Origin: CAZPUS01 sp964589825
GTDB lineage: Bacteria > Fibrobacterota > Chitinivibrionia > Chitinivibrionales > WJKA01
DNA length: 19,604 nt
Reading direction: 5' to 3'
NCBI GenBank assembly: GCA_964589825.1
Contig: CAZPUS010000048.1
Coordinates: 1-19,604 of the forward strand
The notes under the pieces are model-generated. The model saw only the letters and a list, made by a program, of their open reading frames with translations, was not told the origin of the DNA and did no database searches. Below, piece after piece: positions 1 to 7,584 of this stretch (position 1 is its first letter; each line of letters begins with the position of its first letter). Made by a program: the position numbers and the translations under genes.

Positions 1-55
1 GCATTACACATAAAAAACTCTCATTTCAAACGTGATACTTTTTGGGGGAAGGCCG
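1..55. repeat. Left arm of 55-bp inverted repeat
   Basis: The reverse complement of these 55 bases matches 3425-3479 at 54 of 55 positions; the single difference is a G/A change in the 'gaaatgagag' stretch. Similarity stops abruptly on the inner side. The outer edge cannot be judged because the window starts here. The repeat contains a T5G5 tract and ends inwards in ggccg. It lies just downstream of the flippase gene. It could be a terminal repeat, a recombination site, a dispersed genomic repeat or, less likely, an assembly artefact at a contig end. Confidence 0.93.
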
Positions 56-86
56 TCCCTGCAACTAAAAAAAACAGGTAGAGTCA

Positions 87-1604
87 TTAGGTTTCTTGAA
101 AGAGTTTTTGTTTTAAAAATAAAAAGGCTTTTACTGGTCCGTTCGTCTTTATCAGCCTCAAAAAAGTATTGATATATGTTTTTTCATACTTGGTGAAAAA
201 ATTTATATAGTAAAGAATCGGAAAGTATGATCCAACAAGAACAAATTTGATAATTAGGTTTTTAAATAAACTGTTTGATCGTGCCAGAAAAATTCCTGCA
301 AAAAAGAGTGCGACTGATATAAAGGTAATAATGAACAGACGTTTTAGTTCGAAATGAAGCTCATAATATTTGGCGGAGAAGTACAATTTTAAGGAGTTCC
401 ATGAGAGGTATGAGATCAAAGTGGCAAAGGCTGCACCGGGCAGCCCGTATAATGGAATTAATATGAAGTTCAATCCGATGTTAATTGCAGCCGCCGTTCC
501 CATGGAAAAAGAAACAAGAGAGGATTTGTCTTTCATTATTATGCCGAAACCGAAAAAAGTACCAAGTCCATGCTGCACATAGGAGAAAGCTACAATTGGG
601 ACTATTATCCAGGAAGAGATGAAGGCATCATTACTTGAAATTGCCGTTATCAATTCCCTGGAAAACAAGGATAGTATCAATGCTATAAACAATGTGAAGA
701 TGTAAAAATATGTAGACCCATGACGTAATACGTTTTTTTGTTCGTTTGGGGTGGATTCTTTCTGATATATAATCGGTTGCAAGCCTTGTTTCAGGGGGAC
801 AACGATGATGATGTTTATTATCGAAGCAATGCGGTAGCCGAAATCGTATAGGCCTACGACATTCATAGAATTGAATATTTTTAAGATATATCTGTCGCCC
901 GAATTAATTAACAAGGTAGAAAACCCGGCCAATATAGCAGGGTAGCCGAACTTAAGAGGTTTTTTTAATATTGAAAAATCGAATCTGAATTTAGAATGTT
1001 TTATAAAAATCGGGATGGAAAGAACTGTTAAGATTAGAAATTTTGAAACGTGGCCAAAAGCTATAGCAAAAAGACCCAATTCCATTTTTATTAAAAGAAA
1101 TAATATAATAGTAGATGAAATCAGTAGTCCTGCCAGGGAGATCGATATGTATGACTTTGCTTTTTTCTTTATTCTTATAGTCTGCAAGAATAATGTAGAG
1201 ACAGGATTCAACAGCAGAATGAAAGCATAAAGCTGTATTATACCGATAATCTTAAAATCCTTAAACAATACATCGCTGATATACCGGATTGAAAAATAAT
1301 ATATTAATACAAAAAGAAGGGTCAATGCAAATAGATATAAGAATAAGTTGAATAAGAGTGTTCCGCTTTTGTCAAGATATTCGGGGTTGTAGTAAAAACG
1401 GTTCAAACCTGCAATTATAGGTGTTGTAATAAATTTTACACCTAAATTTACGATTAAATTCATTAATGCAAGAATGCCAAATTCCTCCGGAGTCACATAA
1501 GCTGTATAGATCGGCAGGAAAATAAAAAGAATGGCATTTTGTGCAATATTGCCGAAAGAATATACAGACACGAGGGAGAAGATATTTTTATATGTACTGA
1601 TCAT
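87..1604 (-). CDS. Polysaccharide flippase, Wzx/MOP superfamily
   Basis: This 505-residue, very hydrophobic protein has the length and about 12-14 membrane segments of Wzx-type flippases of the MOP superfamily, which move undecaprenyl-linked glycan units across the inner membrane. The N-terminus (SVYSFGNIAQNA, then a segment ending PEEFGILAL) is typical of oligosaccharide flippases, as is the later GDRYILKIF loop followed by GLYDFGYRIA. The ATG at 1604 overlaps the end of the upstream gene by 17 bp, so translational coupling is likely; no strong ribosome binding site is visible. It is the last gene of the leftward operon and ends just inside the left arm of the inverted repeat. Family assignment is firm; the substrate is unknown. 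wzx would be the usual name, but the locus type cannot be established here. Confidence 0.93.
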   Translation of the reverse strand: MISTYKNIFSLVSVYSFGNIAQNAILFIFLPIYTAYVTPEEFGILALMNLIVNLGVKFITTPIIAGLNRFYYNPEYLDKSGTLLFNLFLYLFALTLLFVLIYYFSIRYISDVLFKDFKIIGIIQLYAFILLLNPVSTLFLQTIRIKKKAKSYISISLAGLLISSTIILFLLIKMELGLFAIAFGHVSKFLILTVLSIPIFIKHSKFRFDFSILKKPLKFGYPAILAGFSTLLINSGDRYILKIFNSMNVVGLYDFGYRIASIINIIIVVPLKQGLQPIIYQKESTPNEQKNVLRHGSTYFYIFTLFIALILSLFSRELITAISSNDAFISSWIIVPIVAFSYVQHGLGTFFGFGIIMKDKSSLVSFSMGTAAAINIGLNFILIPLYGLPGAAFATLISYLSWNSLKLYFSAKYYELHFELKRLFIITFISVALFFAGIFLARSNSLFKNLIIKFVLVGSYFPILYYINFFTKYEKTYINTFLRLIKTNGPVKAFLFLKQKLFQET

Positions 1605-2208
1605 TTTTTAGATGTTTATGACAGTAGAAAAAAGATAATGAGGAAAAAATTATAATCCCAATTAGAACGCAGAATAGCAGCAGGATATGTATCTGGTAAA
1701 CAACCACACCTGCAAGCAAAGAGAAATATATTAAAGACAGAAAGGATCCCATGGTCCGCGCGCCTATTGTCCTTATCCGTGATGTAAAAGGGGAGAGGAT
1801 AGGGGTTGTGGCAGTAACTAGACAGATAAGGCCCTGGTAGGAAAAGGCATTGTCACTCTTAAGAGGTATGTTGTTTTTTAACAGCAGGAATTCTGCTATA
1901 AAATACAAAAAGAGTATGGAAAGACAATCGTACAATATGTTGAGTGTCTTTCCTGCAACGTCCCAATGTTTTTCTGGAAAAAGGCTTATTACTTTATGAT
2001 GAAGAACGGGATAACCTCGCCATCCTTCTATAACAGAATTAGGTGCTTTTTTTTTCCAATTCCCTTTTGTTTCCTTTAATAGTCTTATATTCCAGAAATG
2101 TACGTAGTCGTCTGTATTTCTGGCGAAAATAAAAATCAAACGTAAGAAAAAAGTCAGCGAAAGAATAAATATTAGTTCCATAGAATTCAGAAGCGTAACA
2201 GAACACAT
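1588..2208 (-). CDS. GT-C-like membrane protein, probably a truncated glycosyltransferase
   Basis: A 206-residue membrane protein with hydrophobic segments near residues 10-29, 90-110, 127-140 and 152-195. An acidic NTDDYVHFW motif follows the first segment, where GT-C glycosyltransferases (PMT/ArnT-like, using polyprenyl-phosphate sugars) carry their catalytic acidic pair. A later motif, SRIRTIGARTMG, also recalls these enzymes. GT-C proteins usually exceed 400 residues, so this looks like only the N-terminal part. The reading frame stops 17 bp inside the flippase start, suggesting a deletion that fused a shortened gene to the next one. The ATG lies 10 bp after the stop of the preceding methyltransferase gene, without a clear ribosome binding site; Met10 is an alternative start. 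Identity as GT-C is an inference; activity without the C-terminal half is doubtful. Confidence 0.72.
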   Translation of the reverse strand: MCSVTLLNSMELIFILSLTFFLRLIFIFARNTDDYVHFWNIRLLKETKGNWKKKAPNSVIEGWRGYPVLHHKVISLFPEKHWDVAGKTLNILYDCLSILFLYFIAEFLLLKNNIPLKSDNAFSYQGLICLVTATTPILSPFTSRIRTIGARTMGSFLSLIYFSLLAGVVVYQIHILLLFCVLIGIIIFSSLSFFYCHKHLKNDQYI

Positions 2209-2218
2209 TGAATAGAGG

Positions 2219-3277
2219 TTAATTTTTTTTGGCTACAATAGAAAAGAAAAGATCCTTGTTTTCATCACATTTAAGTTTCAAATCTTTCTGAAAGGCGTAT
2301 CGAAAGCATCTTGACATTAAAAAAACCATTAACTTTTTAAAAGGTGCTATCTTAAATAGATATCCTTTAAGATGGCGAGTGTACTGGTGTATAAGATGAT
2401 GCATGTTATAAAAAAGCATTGTTTCAAAACTTCTTCCATATGTTGAATATTTTGTTATTTCTAAGCCTTTTGATTTGAAAATTTTTTCCCAAAATTCACG
2501 ATTGTAAAGGTTATATGAACACCGAATTTGCATAACTTTGGTTTCGAATTTGTCTGCGATTCGTTTAAAACCTAAAAATCTTACAAGTTTATTGTAGAAA
2601 TATAGGTGTTTTCTGCCGATTGCAAAGCCTGAGAAAACAAACTTTCCGTTTTGGATAAGAGCCCTGTTTATTTCGGGAATAACTATATTTTGTAAATCAT
2701 CATCGGGGATATGGTCAACCACATGAACACTGAAAATAGATCCGATGGAATTTTCTTTGAATGGGAGGCTTCTGAAATCGGTAACCAACTTACTTTTCCA
2801 GTGGTTATATTTGTTTTTTTTAATTAATGAGTGTAAATATTCTATACCTATGTCCAAATTCTGTCCTTCAAAATGGAGGCTAGATGTACTCCCTGTTGCA
2901 ATGCCGACTTCTACTGCTGGTCTAATTAGCTCTTCAGCTTTAAAATGAATTCCCTCGAGCATTTTAATACCGGCTATATATGAACAGTTGTAATTTTTAA
3001 TATATTCCTTGATTAATCTTTTCTGCTCTTTGTCATTATTGACGGTAAATAAAGATTTAATATTTATTAAAATGATAATGAGAATTTCCAGTAAAACCAG
3101 GAAAGAAATTGTTATTATTCCTAATATTGCATCAATTATAAAGAAGATTTTAAGCGAAGATCTATTAGATTGGGTTTTACTGGCATGTAATCTTCTGTCA
3201 TCGTAAGATCTTATAACGCTAAGAATTTTTATATAATTAGAAAACTTTATCAGGTTTAAATAATTAACTATTTTCAA
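2219..3277 (-). CDS. Membrane-anchored SAM-dependent methyltransferase
   Basis: 352 residues. A long hydrophobic segment at about residues 41-74 should anchor the protein in the inner membrane. The rest is a class I methyltransferase of the Methyltransf_11 type: motif I AVEVGIATG at 121-129, an acidic DIGIEY strand at 142-147, VTDFRSLPF at 165-173, and VVDHIPDD at about 186-193. The family transfers methyl groups from S-adenosylmethionine; in such loci the acceptor is often a sugar or a lipid-linked glycan. The ATG is supported by a good Shine-Dalgarno sequence (AAGGGG, about 7 nt upstream). This is the first gene inside the inverted-repeat module, followed 10 bp later by the GT-C-like gene. 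The acceptor is not predictable. Confidence 0.9.
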   Translation of the reverse strand: MKIVNYLNLIKFSNYIKILSVIRSYDDRRLHASKTQSNRSSLKIFFIIDAILGIITISFLVLLEILIIILINIKSLFTVNNDKEQKRLIKEYIKNYNCSYIAGIKMLEGIHFKAEELIRPAVEVGIATGSTSSLHFEGQNLDIGIEYLHSLIKKNKYNHWKSKLVTDFRSLPFKENSIGSIFSVHVVDHIPDDDLQNIVIPEINRALIQNGKFVFSGFAIGRKHLYFYNKLVRFLGFKRIADKFETKVMQIRCSYNLYNREFWEKIFKSKGLEITKYSTYGRSFETMLFYNMHHLIHQYTRHLKGYLFKIAPFKKLMVFLMSRCFRYAFQKDLKLKCDENKDLFFSIVAKKN

Positions 3278-3364
3278 GCTGTTACCCCTTTATGGCTTAA
3301 TTTAAAATGTGTTGTGTCCAAAAATAAGCCAAAATAGTGAAAATCTTCCTGTGTTTATAAATTT

Positions 3365-3370
3365 ATTATA
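3365..3370 (-). promoter_or_regulatory. Candidate -10 element (TATAAT) upstream of the membrane methyltransferase
   Basis: On the minus strand a perfect TATAAT lies about 88 bp upstream of the methyltransferase start and inside the inverted-repeat module. No convincing -35 box stands at the right distance, and the region is AT-rich, so chance is a real possibility. If functional, the three-gene module carries its own promoter. Confidence 0.25.
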
Positions 3371-3424
3371 TAGGTTGTACCGTATTTTGTATGGGATCAT
3401 ATTAATTGCCGTATTTATTAATTT

Positions 3425-3479
3425 CGGCCTTCCCCCAAAAAGTATCACGTTTGAAATAAGAGTTTTTTATGTGTAATGC
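3425..3479. repeat. Right arm of 55-bp inverted repeat
   Basis: This is the inverted copy of 1-55 with one mismatch. It sits between the sulfotransferase gene (ends 3617) and the membrane methyltransferase gene (starts 3277). Directly outside it, positions 3480-3508 are unusually GC-rich for this part of the window, so the repeat unit may extend further out; the left copy cannot show this because the window ends. Confidence 0.93.
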
Positions 3480-3616
3480 GGTCCACATACATTGCCGGGG
3501 GCACGTTTATTTTGCCATTAACCATTAGATAAAAGTTAAAAATGATGTTGTATTATGAATAACGTATCTATATTTAAAGAAGTAAAGTAACAATGTTATT
3601 TAAAAACTTCAATAAT

Positions 3617-4570
3617 TTAAGATGTACTAATATAATTACTGAAAAGTTTGTCAATTTGTCTAAAGTTATAATGTTTAATGTAGTTTTTTATAGATTTAAT
3701 ATCATCTTTTGTAATATGGTTGTTACATGTTTTGGTTTTGAAACTTGAAGGAATATGGTTGGTAGTTTTTAAATAAAAATCATGAAGTTTACTTTCAAGA
3801 TAATTTTCAGGGTTTTTGCAGAAATCTTCAAATACAATATGTTTAATATTATTTCTCCCTATAATTTTTGAATCGTCAAAAATTTGTTTGTAGGAATAAT
3901 AAACTTGAGCGACCACCTGTTCATGTGGAGGCATTCGTTTTATGATATCTATTTCTTTGGGGACTAAAGACCACCATTGTTTTTTAGTGTTGTATCGGCA
4001 GATTCTACCATTGAGCAGAGAGTTGGCGATTATTTCCGGGTTTCGAACAACGATAATAAATTTAGAATCAGGGAAAACCTTTTTTAATACTTTTATTTTA
4101 AGACCTAATGTTAAGTTTTTAAAAACCCATGGTTTATTTGAGATAGTAAGTAATTGGTAAATTGTTGATTTCAATTTAGTCGAGACTGCCGTATTTTGTG
4201 GAGTATAATGTGATGAGGTATTATCAAACCATCTTTGCCAGAAATATCCGAATTCATGTGGTTCAAGAAAGGAGTTTTTGCTGTATCCATGATTGGATTT
4301 AAATTTAGAGGTGTAATTCCAGCTTGAAATTAAAGATGACTGTAAGGATAAACCTATTAAAGGATTTGACCAAAACTTTGCAATCAGGTTTGAAGGATAA
4401 CCTATATCATAATGAGAAATTAATGATTGGTATATTAAAGTAGTACCCGATCTTGGAGCGCCAATTATAAATATTGGATATAACCTTTTGTTTGAAGAAA
4501 GTTGAATATGGTTCAGCTTATCTTCAATAAGTTTGTTTAATTCAATGATAATTTCATCTGGAAAATTCAT
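3617..4570 (-). CDS. Sulfotransferase family protein
   Basis: A PAPS-dependent sulfotransferase of the Sulfotransfer_3 type. The longest reading frame (GTG at 4603, 328 residues) shows the 5'-phosphosulfate loop IGAPRSGTT at about residues 47-55 and the 3'-phosphate-binding region FIIVVRNPEIIANSLL with Arg187 and Ser195. I place the start at the ATG for Met12 (4570), because this reduces the overlap with the upstream FemAB-like gene from 50 to 17 bp; neither start has a strong ribosome binding site. Such enzymes move sulfate from PAPS to hydroxyls or amines of glycans. Within this locus it probably decorates the exported polysaccharide, though the acceptor is unknown. It is the last gene before the right arm of the inverted repeat. 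Confidence 0.88.
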   Translation of the reverse strand: MNFPDEIIIELNKLIEDKLNHIQLSSNKRLYPIFIIGAPRSGTTLIYQSLISHYDIGYPSNLIAKFWSNPLIGLSLQSSLISSWNYTSKFKSNHGYSKNSFLEPHEFGYFWQRWFDNTSSHYTPQNTAVSTKLKSTIYQLLTISNKPWVFKNLTLGLKIKVLKKVFPDSKFIIVVRNPEIIANSLLNGRICRYNTKKQWWSLVPKEIDIIKRMPPHEQVVAQVYYSYKQIFDDSKIIGRNNIKHIVFEDFCKNPENYLESKLHDFYLKTTNHIPSSFKTKTCNNHITKDDIKSIKNYIKHYNFRQIDKLFSNYISTS

Positions 4571-5537
4571 ATCGATATGAATTTCTCGGGTAACAAATTG
4601 CACCGAAATTTTCTTTAAAATTCGCTACTCCGATATTTTCTATTTTCATGTTTACTGAAGAGCATCCAAAATCAAAAAATGTAAATTTGTTTTTTATAGC
4701 TTTTTCCATTCCCTTAAGTATTAAGGCATTCACCCCATTAAAGCCCAAGGCTTTATCCTCCTGAGACATATAAAAAGTCGAAATGCAATTAGAGTTGCCC
4801 GTGAAATAACAAATCCCTGCTCCGGCTTCATTTTGTTTATTAACAGCAATATCGAAAAAAATATCATTTGGGAGGGTCTCCTGCAGCACTTTTAATTCTT
4901 CTTTGCTATGTGTTGGTGTGCTTTTATGGCGTTTTTTATCCTGAAGCAATATGTCATAAAAACTTTCGGGATTCACATTTTCGTAGAAGTTAAAATTCTC
5001 ATTAGCATTTTTTACTTTGTTTCTGGCTTTGCTGTTTAGCAGGGGCATTACTTCTTTTTCATTTTCAGGAAGAATTGTAACATGCATTATATCCTGATTA
5101 TAAAATTTAAACCCTGCATTTAGGAGGCAAAATTCAAAGATGCTGTTATAGTTTTTATGATATGGATATGGTGTAGGTGTTATGTCAATATAATTTACCT
5201 TTATGCTTTTCATGTACTTAATAAATGATTGAATGATATATATCATTTTCCGCAGAGGGATATGCTCTTGGTATACAAGTCCGCCCCAGCTTGCTCCAAA
5301 CGGGGATTTAGCTGTTGCTAAGTTTTCATTTTCTCGAAAAACACCCAAGGGCATAACGGCATATATTTCTTCTCCTTTTAGCCACATCAAGTGGTGTTGG
5401 TTGTGATCAAATTTGCTGCCGTGATACTTAAGAAAATCTAATCGATGAAATATAGTTCCGTTTATAGAATCTTGTACAAAGCTGTTCCATTTTTCAAAAT
5501 AAGAATCAGTATATTTTTCTAATTTAATTTTTGACAT
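4554..5537 (-). CDS. FemAB-like/GNAT-fold acyltransferase
   Basis: 327 residues resembling FemAB-related GNAT proteins (Acetyltransf_6 type) found in polysaccharide loci. Characteristic pieces are the early FHRLDFLKYHG segment, FGASWGGLVY in the middle, a KARNKVKNANE helix, GAGICYFTG, and near the C-terminus FTFFDFGCSSV followed by GVANFKENFG, the signature region of this group. These proteins transfer an amino-acyl or acyl group to an amine on peptidoglycan or a sugar; the donor cannot be deduced. The ATG at 5537 follows the frameshifted deacetylase-like gene by 74 bp, and the 3' end overlaps the sulfotransferase gene, consistent with one operon. No clear Shine-Dalgarno sequence is visible. 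Confidence 0.87.
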   Translation of the reverse strand: MSKIKLEKYTDSYFEKWNSFVQDSINGTIFHRLDFLKYHGSKFDHNQHHLMWLKGEEIYAVMPLGVFRENENLATAKSPFGASWGGLVYQEHIPLRKMIYIIQSFIKYMKSIKVNYIDITPTPYPYHKNYNSIFEFCLLNAGFKFYNQDIMHVTILPENEKEVMPLLNSKARNKVKNANENFNFYENVNPESFYDILLQDKKRHKSTPTHSKEELKVLQETLPNDIFFDIAVNKQNEAGAGICYFTGNSNCISTFYMSQEDKALGFNGVNALILKGMEKAIKNKFTFFDFGCSSVNMKIENIGVANFKENFGAICYPRNSYRYEFSR

Positions 5538-5611
5538 AAAAGAATTATTCTAAGATACCATTTTAAGGCCGAATTCACAGCATCCGCACATTACAATTTT
5601 TCTGTTTTCAG

Positions 5612-6305
5612 TCATTCCCACTCCACGTTCTTCCTGTTATAGAATATAAGATGATCATCGTAGAGTTTTTCTATTCTTCGTGCATTTTGATCTATGCAGT
5701 GCTTAATCCTCTGTTTAGGAGACATCACTTCTTTTTGCCATAAAACCGGATGGGTCAAAACCTGGAGCTGAGTATATTTGAAATCACTGAGGATATCCTT
5801 TAACCTCTCATATCTCCAATAGCCGTTGGAGTCCGAACAGTAGCCAATTTTTTTTTAAAATAATCTGCATACGTATTAATCAAACCGGCGTATTCTTTTT
5901 GAGTACATGAGTTTGTAACGTCATTGGTGTTATGAAAAAAAATACTTTTATATCTACATCGAAGAGGCGATTAATTATCTCTTTTTCGCTCTCAAGTGCC
6001 GATTTCAGTTCGTCTTTGTTGTTTATATTGAAAAAATGGATGTCAAAGTGCAGTCCGATTTCATGTCCAAGTTTCTGAATATTTTTAATGAGCGCGAATA
6101 TATCTTTCTCTAAAAAATTGTAGAATTCATTATGAAGATGAATGAAATATGTTGCGCATATTCCCTCTTTGCTTTCAATCTTTGCCAGTTCTAACGCGTT
6201 GTGCACACTGTGGTCAATATCGTGTCTCCATAGAATAAAATTCTCATTTTCCGAATAATCGGTATATGTTCTGAAGTAATACTTTTCTTTGGCTGCTTGA
6301 AGCAA
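5612..6305 (-). pseudogene. Polysaccharide-deacetylase-like gene with two homopolymer frameshifts
   Basis: The first reading frame (141 residues from a TTG at 6305) shows a NodB-like fold: WRHDIDHS with the metal-binding Asp pair region, ATYFIHLH, and GHEIGLHFD matching the second motif. After VDIKVF the frame is lost at an 8-base A run on the plus strand (5935-5942). One extra base restores FHNTNDVTNSC and then EYAGLINTYADYF. The frame is lost again at a 9-base T run (5848-5856); one extra base there restores GYCSDSNGYWRYERL, then TQLQVLTHPVLW, and a natural end at 5612. SDSNG.W and LTHP are recurrent in this deacetylase-like group. Coding similarity extends upstream of the TTG (frame open to about 6345, reading FRDFTFSGYQKL) without an obvious start, so the 5' end is uncertain too. 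It could be a real pseudogene, a phase-variable gene, or a victim of sequencing error in homopolymers. Confidence 0.82.
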
Positions 6306-6358
6306 TTTTTGGTATCCTGAAAAGGTAAAATCCCGGAAATTATATTACTCCGAGTTAT

Positions 6359-7357
6359 TTAGACCAGTCTTTGGCATAAATCACTTTCAATATTCCTTGA
6401 CAATAATTCACCAACCTTGAGTCCTGCAGTATTAAGAGCAAGAGTAGGGGAAAGGCCAAGATGGGCCAGGGTAATAGACATATATTTAGCTCTGCCGTTG
6501 TAGGCGGGGAAAACATTAATCCCGTTTTCATTCAACATATGGAAATCGACTTCCCCGTAAAGATGTACTATCCCAAGATCGGGGTTTCGGCCTATTATTC
6601 TATCGATGTCAAAAATACCTTTTTCCCCAAAAAAATGGCGCGTCTCTGAATAATCTGTTAGAAAGATGAAATCCAGTTTATCCAGTTTTTTATAAAAAAT
6701 ATCAGTGTCATTGGTTAAAGTAATCTCATTAGGGTTAAATTGTTTATAATAATCAAGTATTACACGCCCGAAGTCATCATCGGACCATACCATTATATTA
6801 TTACAGTATATTTCGTAACCAGCTTCAAAGGCCATTTTAAGGGCTAAAGCCCCTATACTCTCAAAGACTTTTATATCAGGATGGCTCTCCCAGCTTCCTG
6901 CTACCTTTATGTTTTTTCTTTTGCATAGATCCAGATCAATCTCTCCTTCCCTGTACTCCCATGCATCGTACATCAGGGGGACTGATATATTGGATTTTGT
7001 TTTTGCAATAAAATCAGTATTTAGTGGCTTTATATTTCCCAGGTTAGTTATTATGTCTGCTGAGGCGATGTGCTCATTGTTTCTACAATTGGAAGAGATC
7101 TCGTAATTGGCCGGTAAGTTATGAGCTCTTATTAAATCGTCAAAATCCTGTTTGAGTTCATCGGCTTTGCCATATGCATTGTCTTTACACCATATGTAAA
7201 CCTGATCCGCCCCGGCCATTAGCGCTATAAGGGGGGTGAAAAAGTATGCATTTGAAGCTAATTCCGTTAATACCTTATATCCTTTTAAGTTAAGATCCAG
7301 TTGCTTTATAAGTCTCTTTATAAGGGCCAGAGCTCTATTTATATCTTTTTGATTCAT
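6359..7357 (-). CDS. Conserved hypothetical protein, possibly Rossmann-like
   Basis: 332 residues, soluble, no membrane segment or signal peptide. It looks like an alternating alpha/beta protein: a strand-helix unit around GYKVLTELASNA followed by AGADQVYIWCKD, then SADIITNLGNI and IKVAGSWESHPD, and an acidic WSDDDFGRVI segment. This loosely recalls NAD-binding dehydrogenase folds, but I see no clean GxGxxG loop and cannot name a family. Its position between a methyltransferase and a deacetylase-like gene suggests a role in sugar-precursor or glycan modification. The ATG at 7357 is followed by normal coding sequence; the gene stops 54 bp before the TTG of the next one, with a GGAG motif in that gap. 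Confidence 0.8.
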   Translation of the reverse strand: MNQKDINRALALIKRLIKQLDLNLKGYKVLTELASNAYFFTPLIALMAGADQVYIWCKDNAYGKADELKQDFDDLIRAHNLPANYEISSNCRNNEHIASADIITNLGNIKPLNTDFIAKTKSNISVPLMYDAWEYREGEIDLDLCKRKNIKVAGSWESHPDIKVFESIGALALKMAFEAGYEIYCNNIMVWSDDDFGRVILDYYKQFNPNEITLTNDTDIFYKKLDKLDFIFLTDYSETRHFFGEKGIFDIDRIIGRNPDLGIVHLYGEVDFHMLNENGINVFPAYNGRAKYMSITLAHLGLSPTLALNTAGLKVGELLSRNIESDLCQRLV

Positions 7358-7584
7358 TTATATTGAAAGATATTATAATTGTCAACGCCTTCATGCTACG
7401 CTGGGGTATGTAACCCCGTTACAGTTTGAAGCGCTGTCGTTAGTGAAATGTGCTTAATCATGTGTCTACTTTTTCAGGGCAACATCTATCTCAAAAGGCT
7501 ACTTTTTATGGAGTGATTTATAATACGATGATATGCAGTTTTCAAAGAACAAAATACTCTATCCACTCAAATCAGTGAAGAACC

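Noticed and set aside
1..3479. Classical insertion sequence bounded by the inverted repeat
   Set aside because: No transposase frame lies between the arms; all three genes have polysaccharide-related functions, so a simple insertion sequence is not supported.
7403..7417. Short hairpin (ggggt/acccc) in the gap between two left-cluster genes
   Set aside because: The stem is only five base pairs and no T run follows, so a terminator is not supported.
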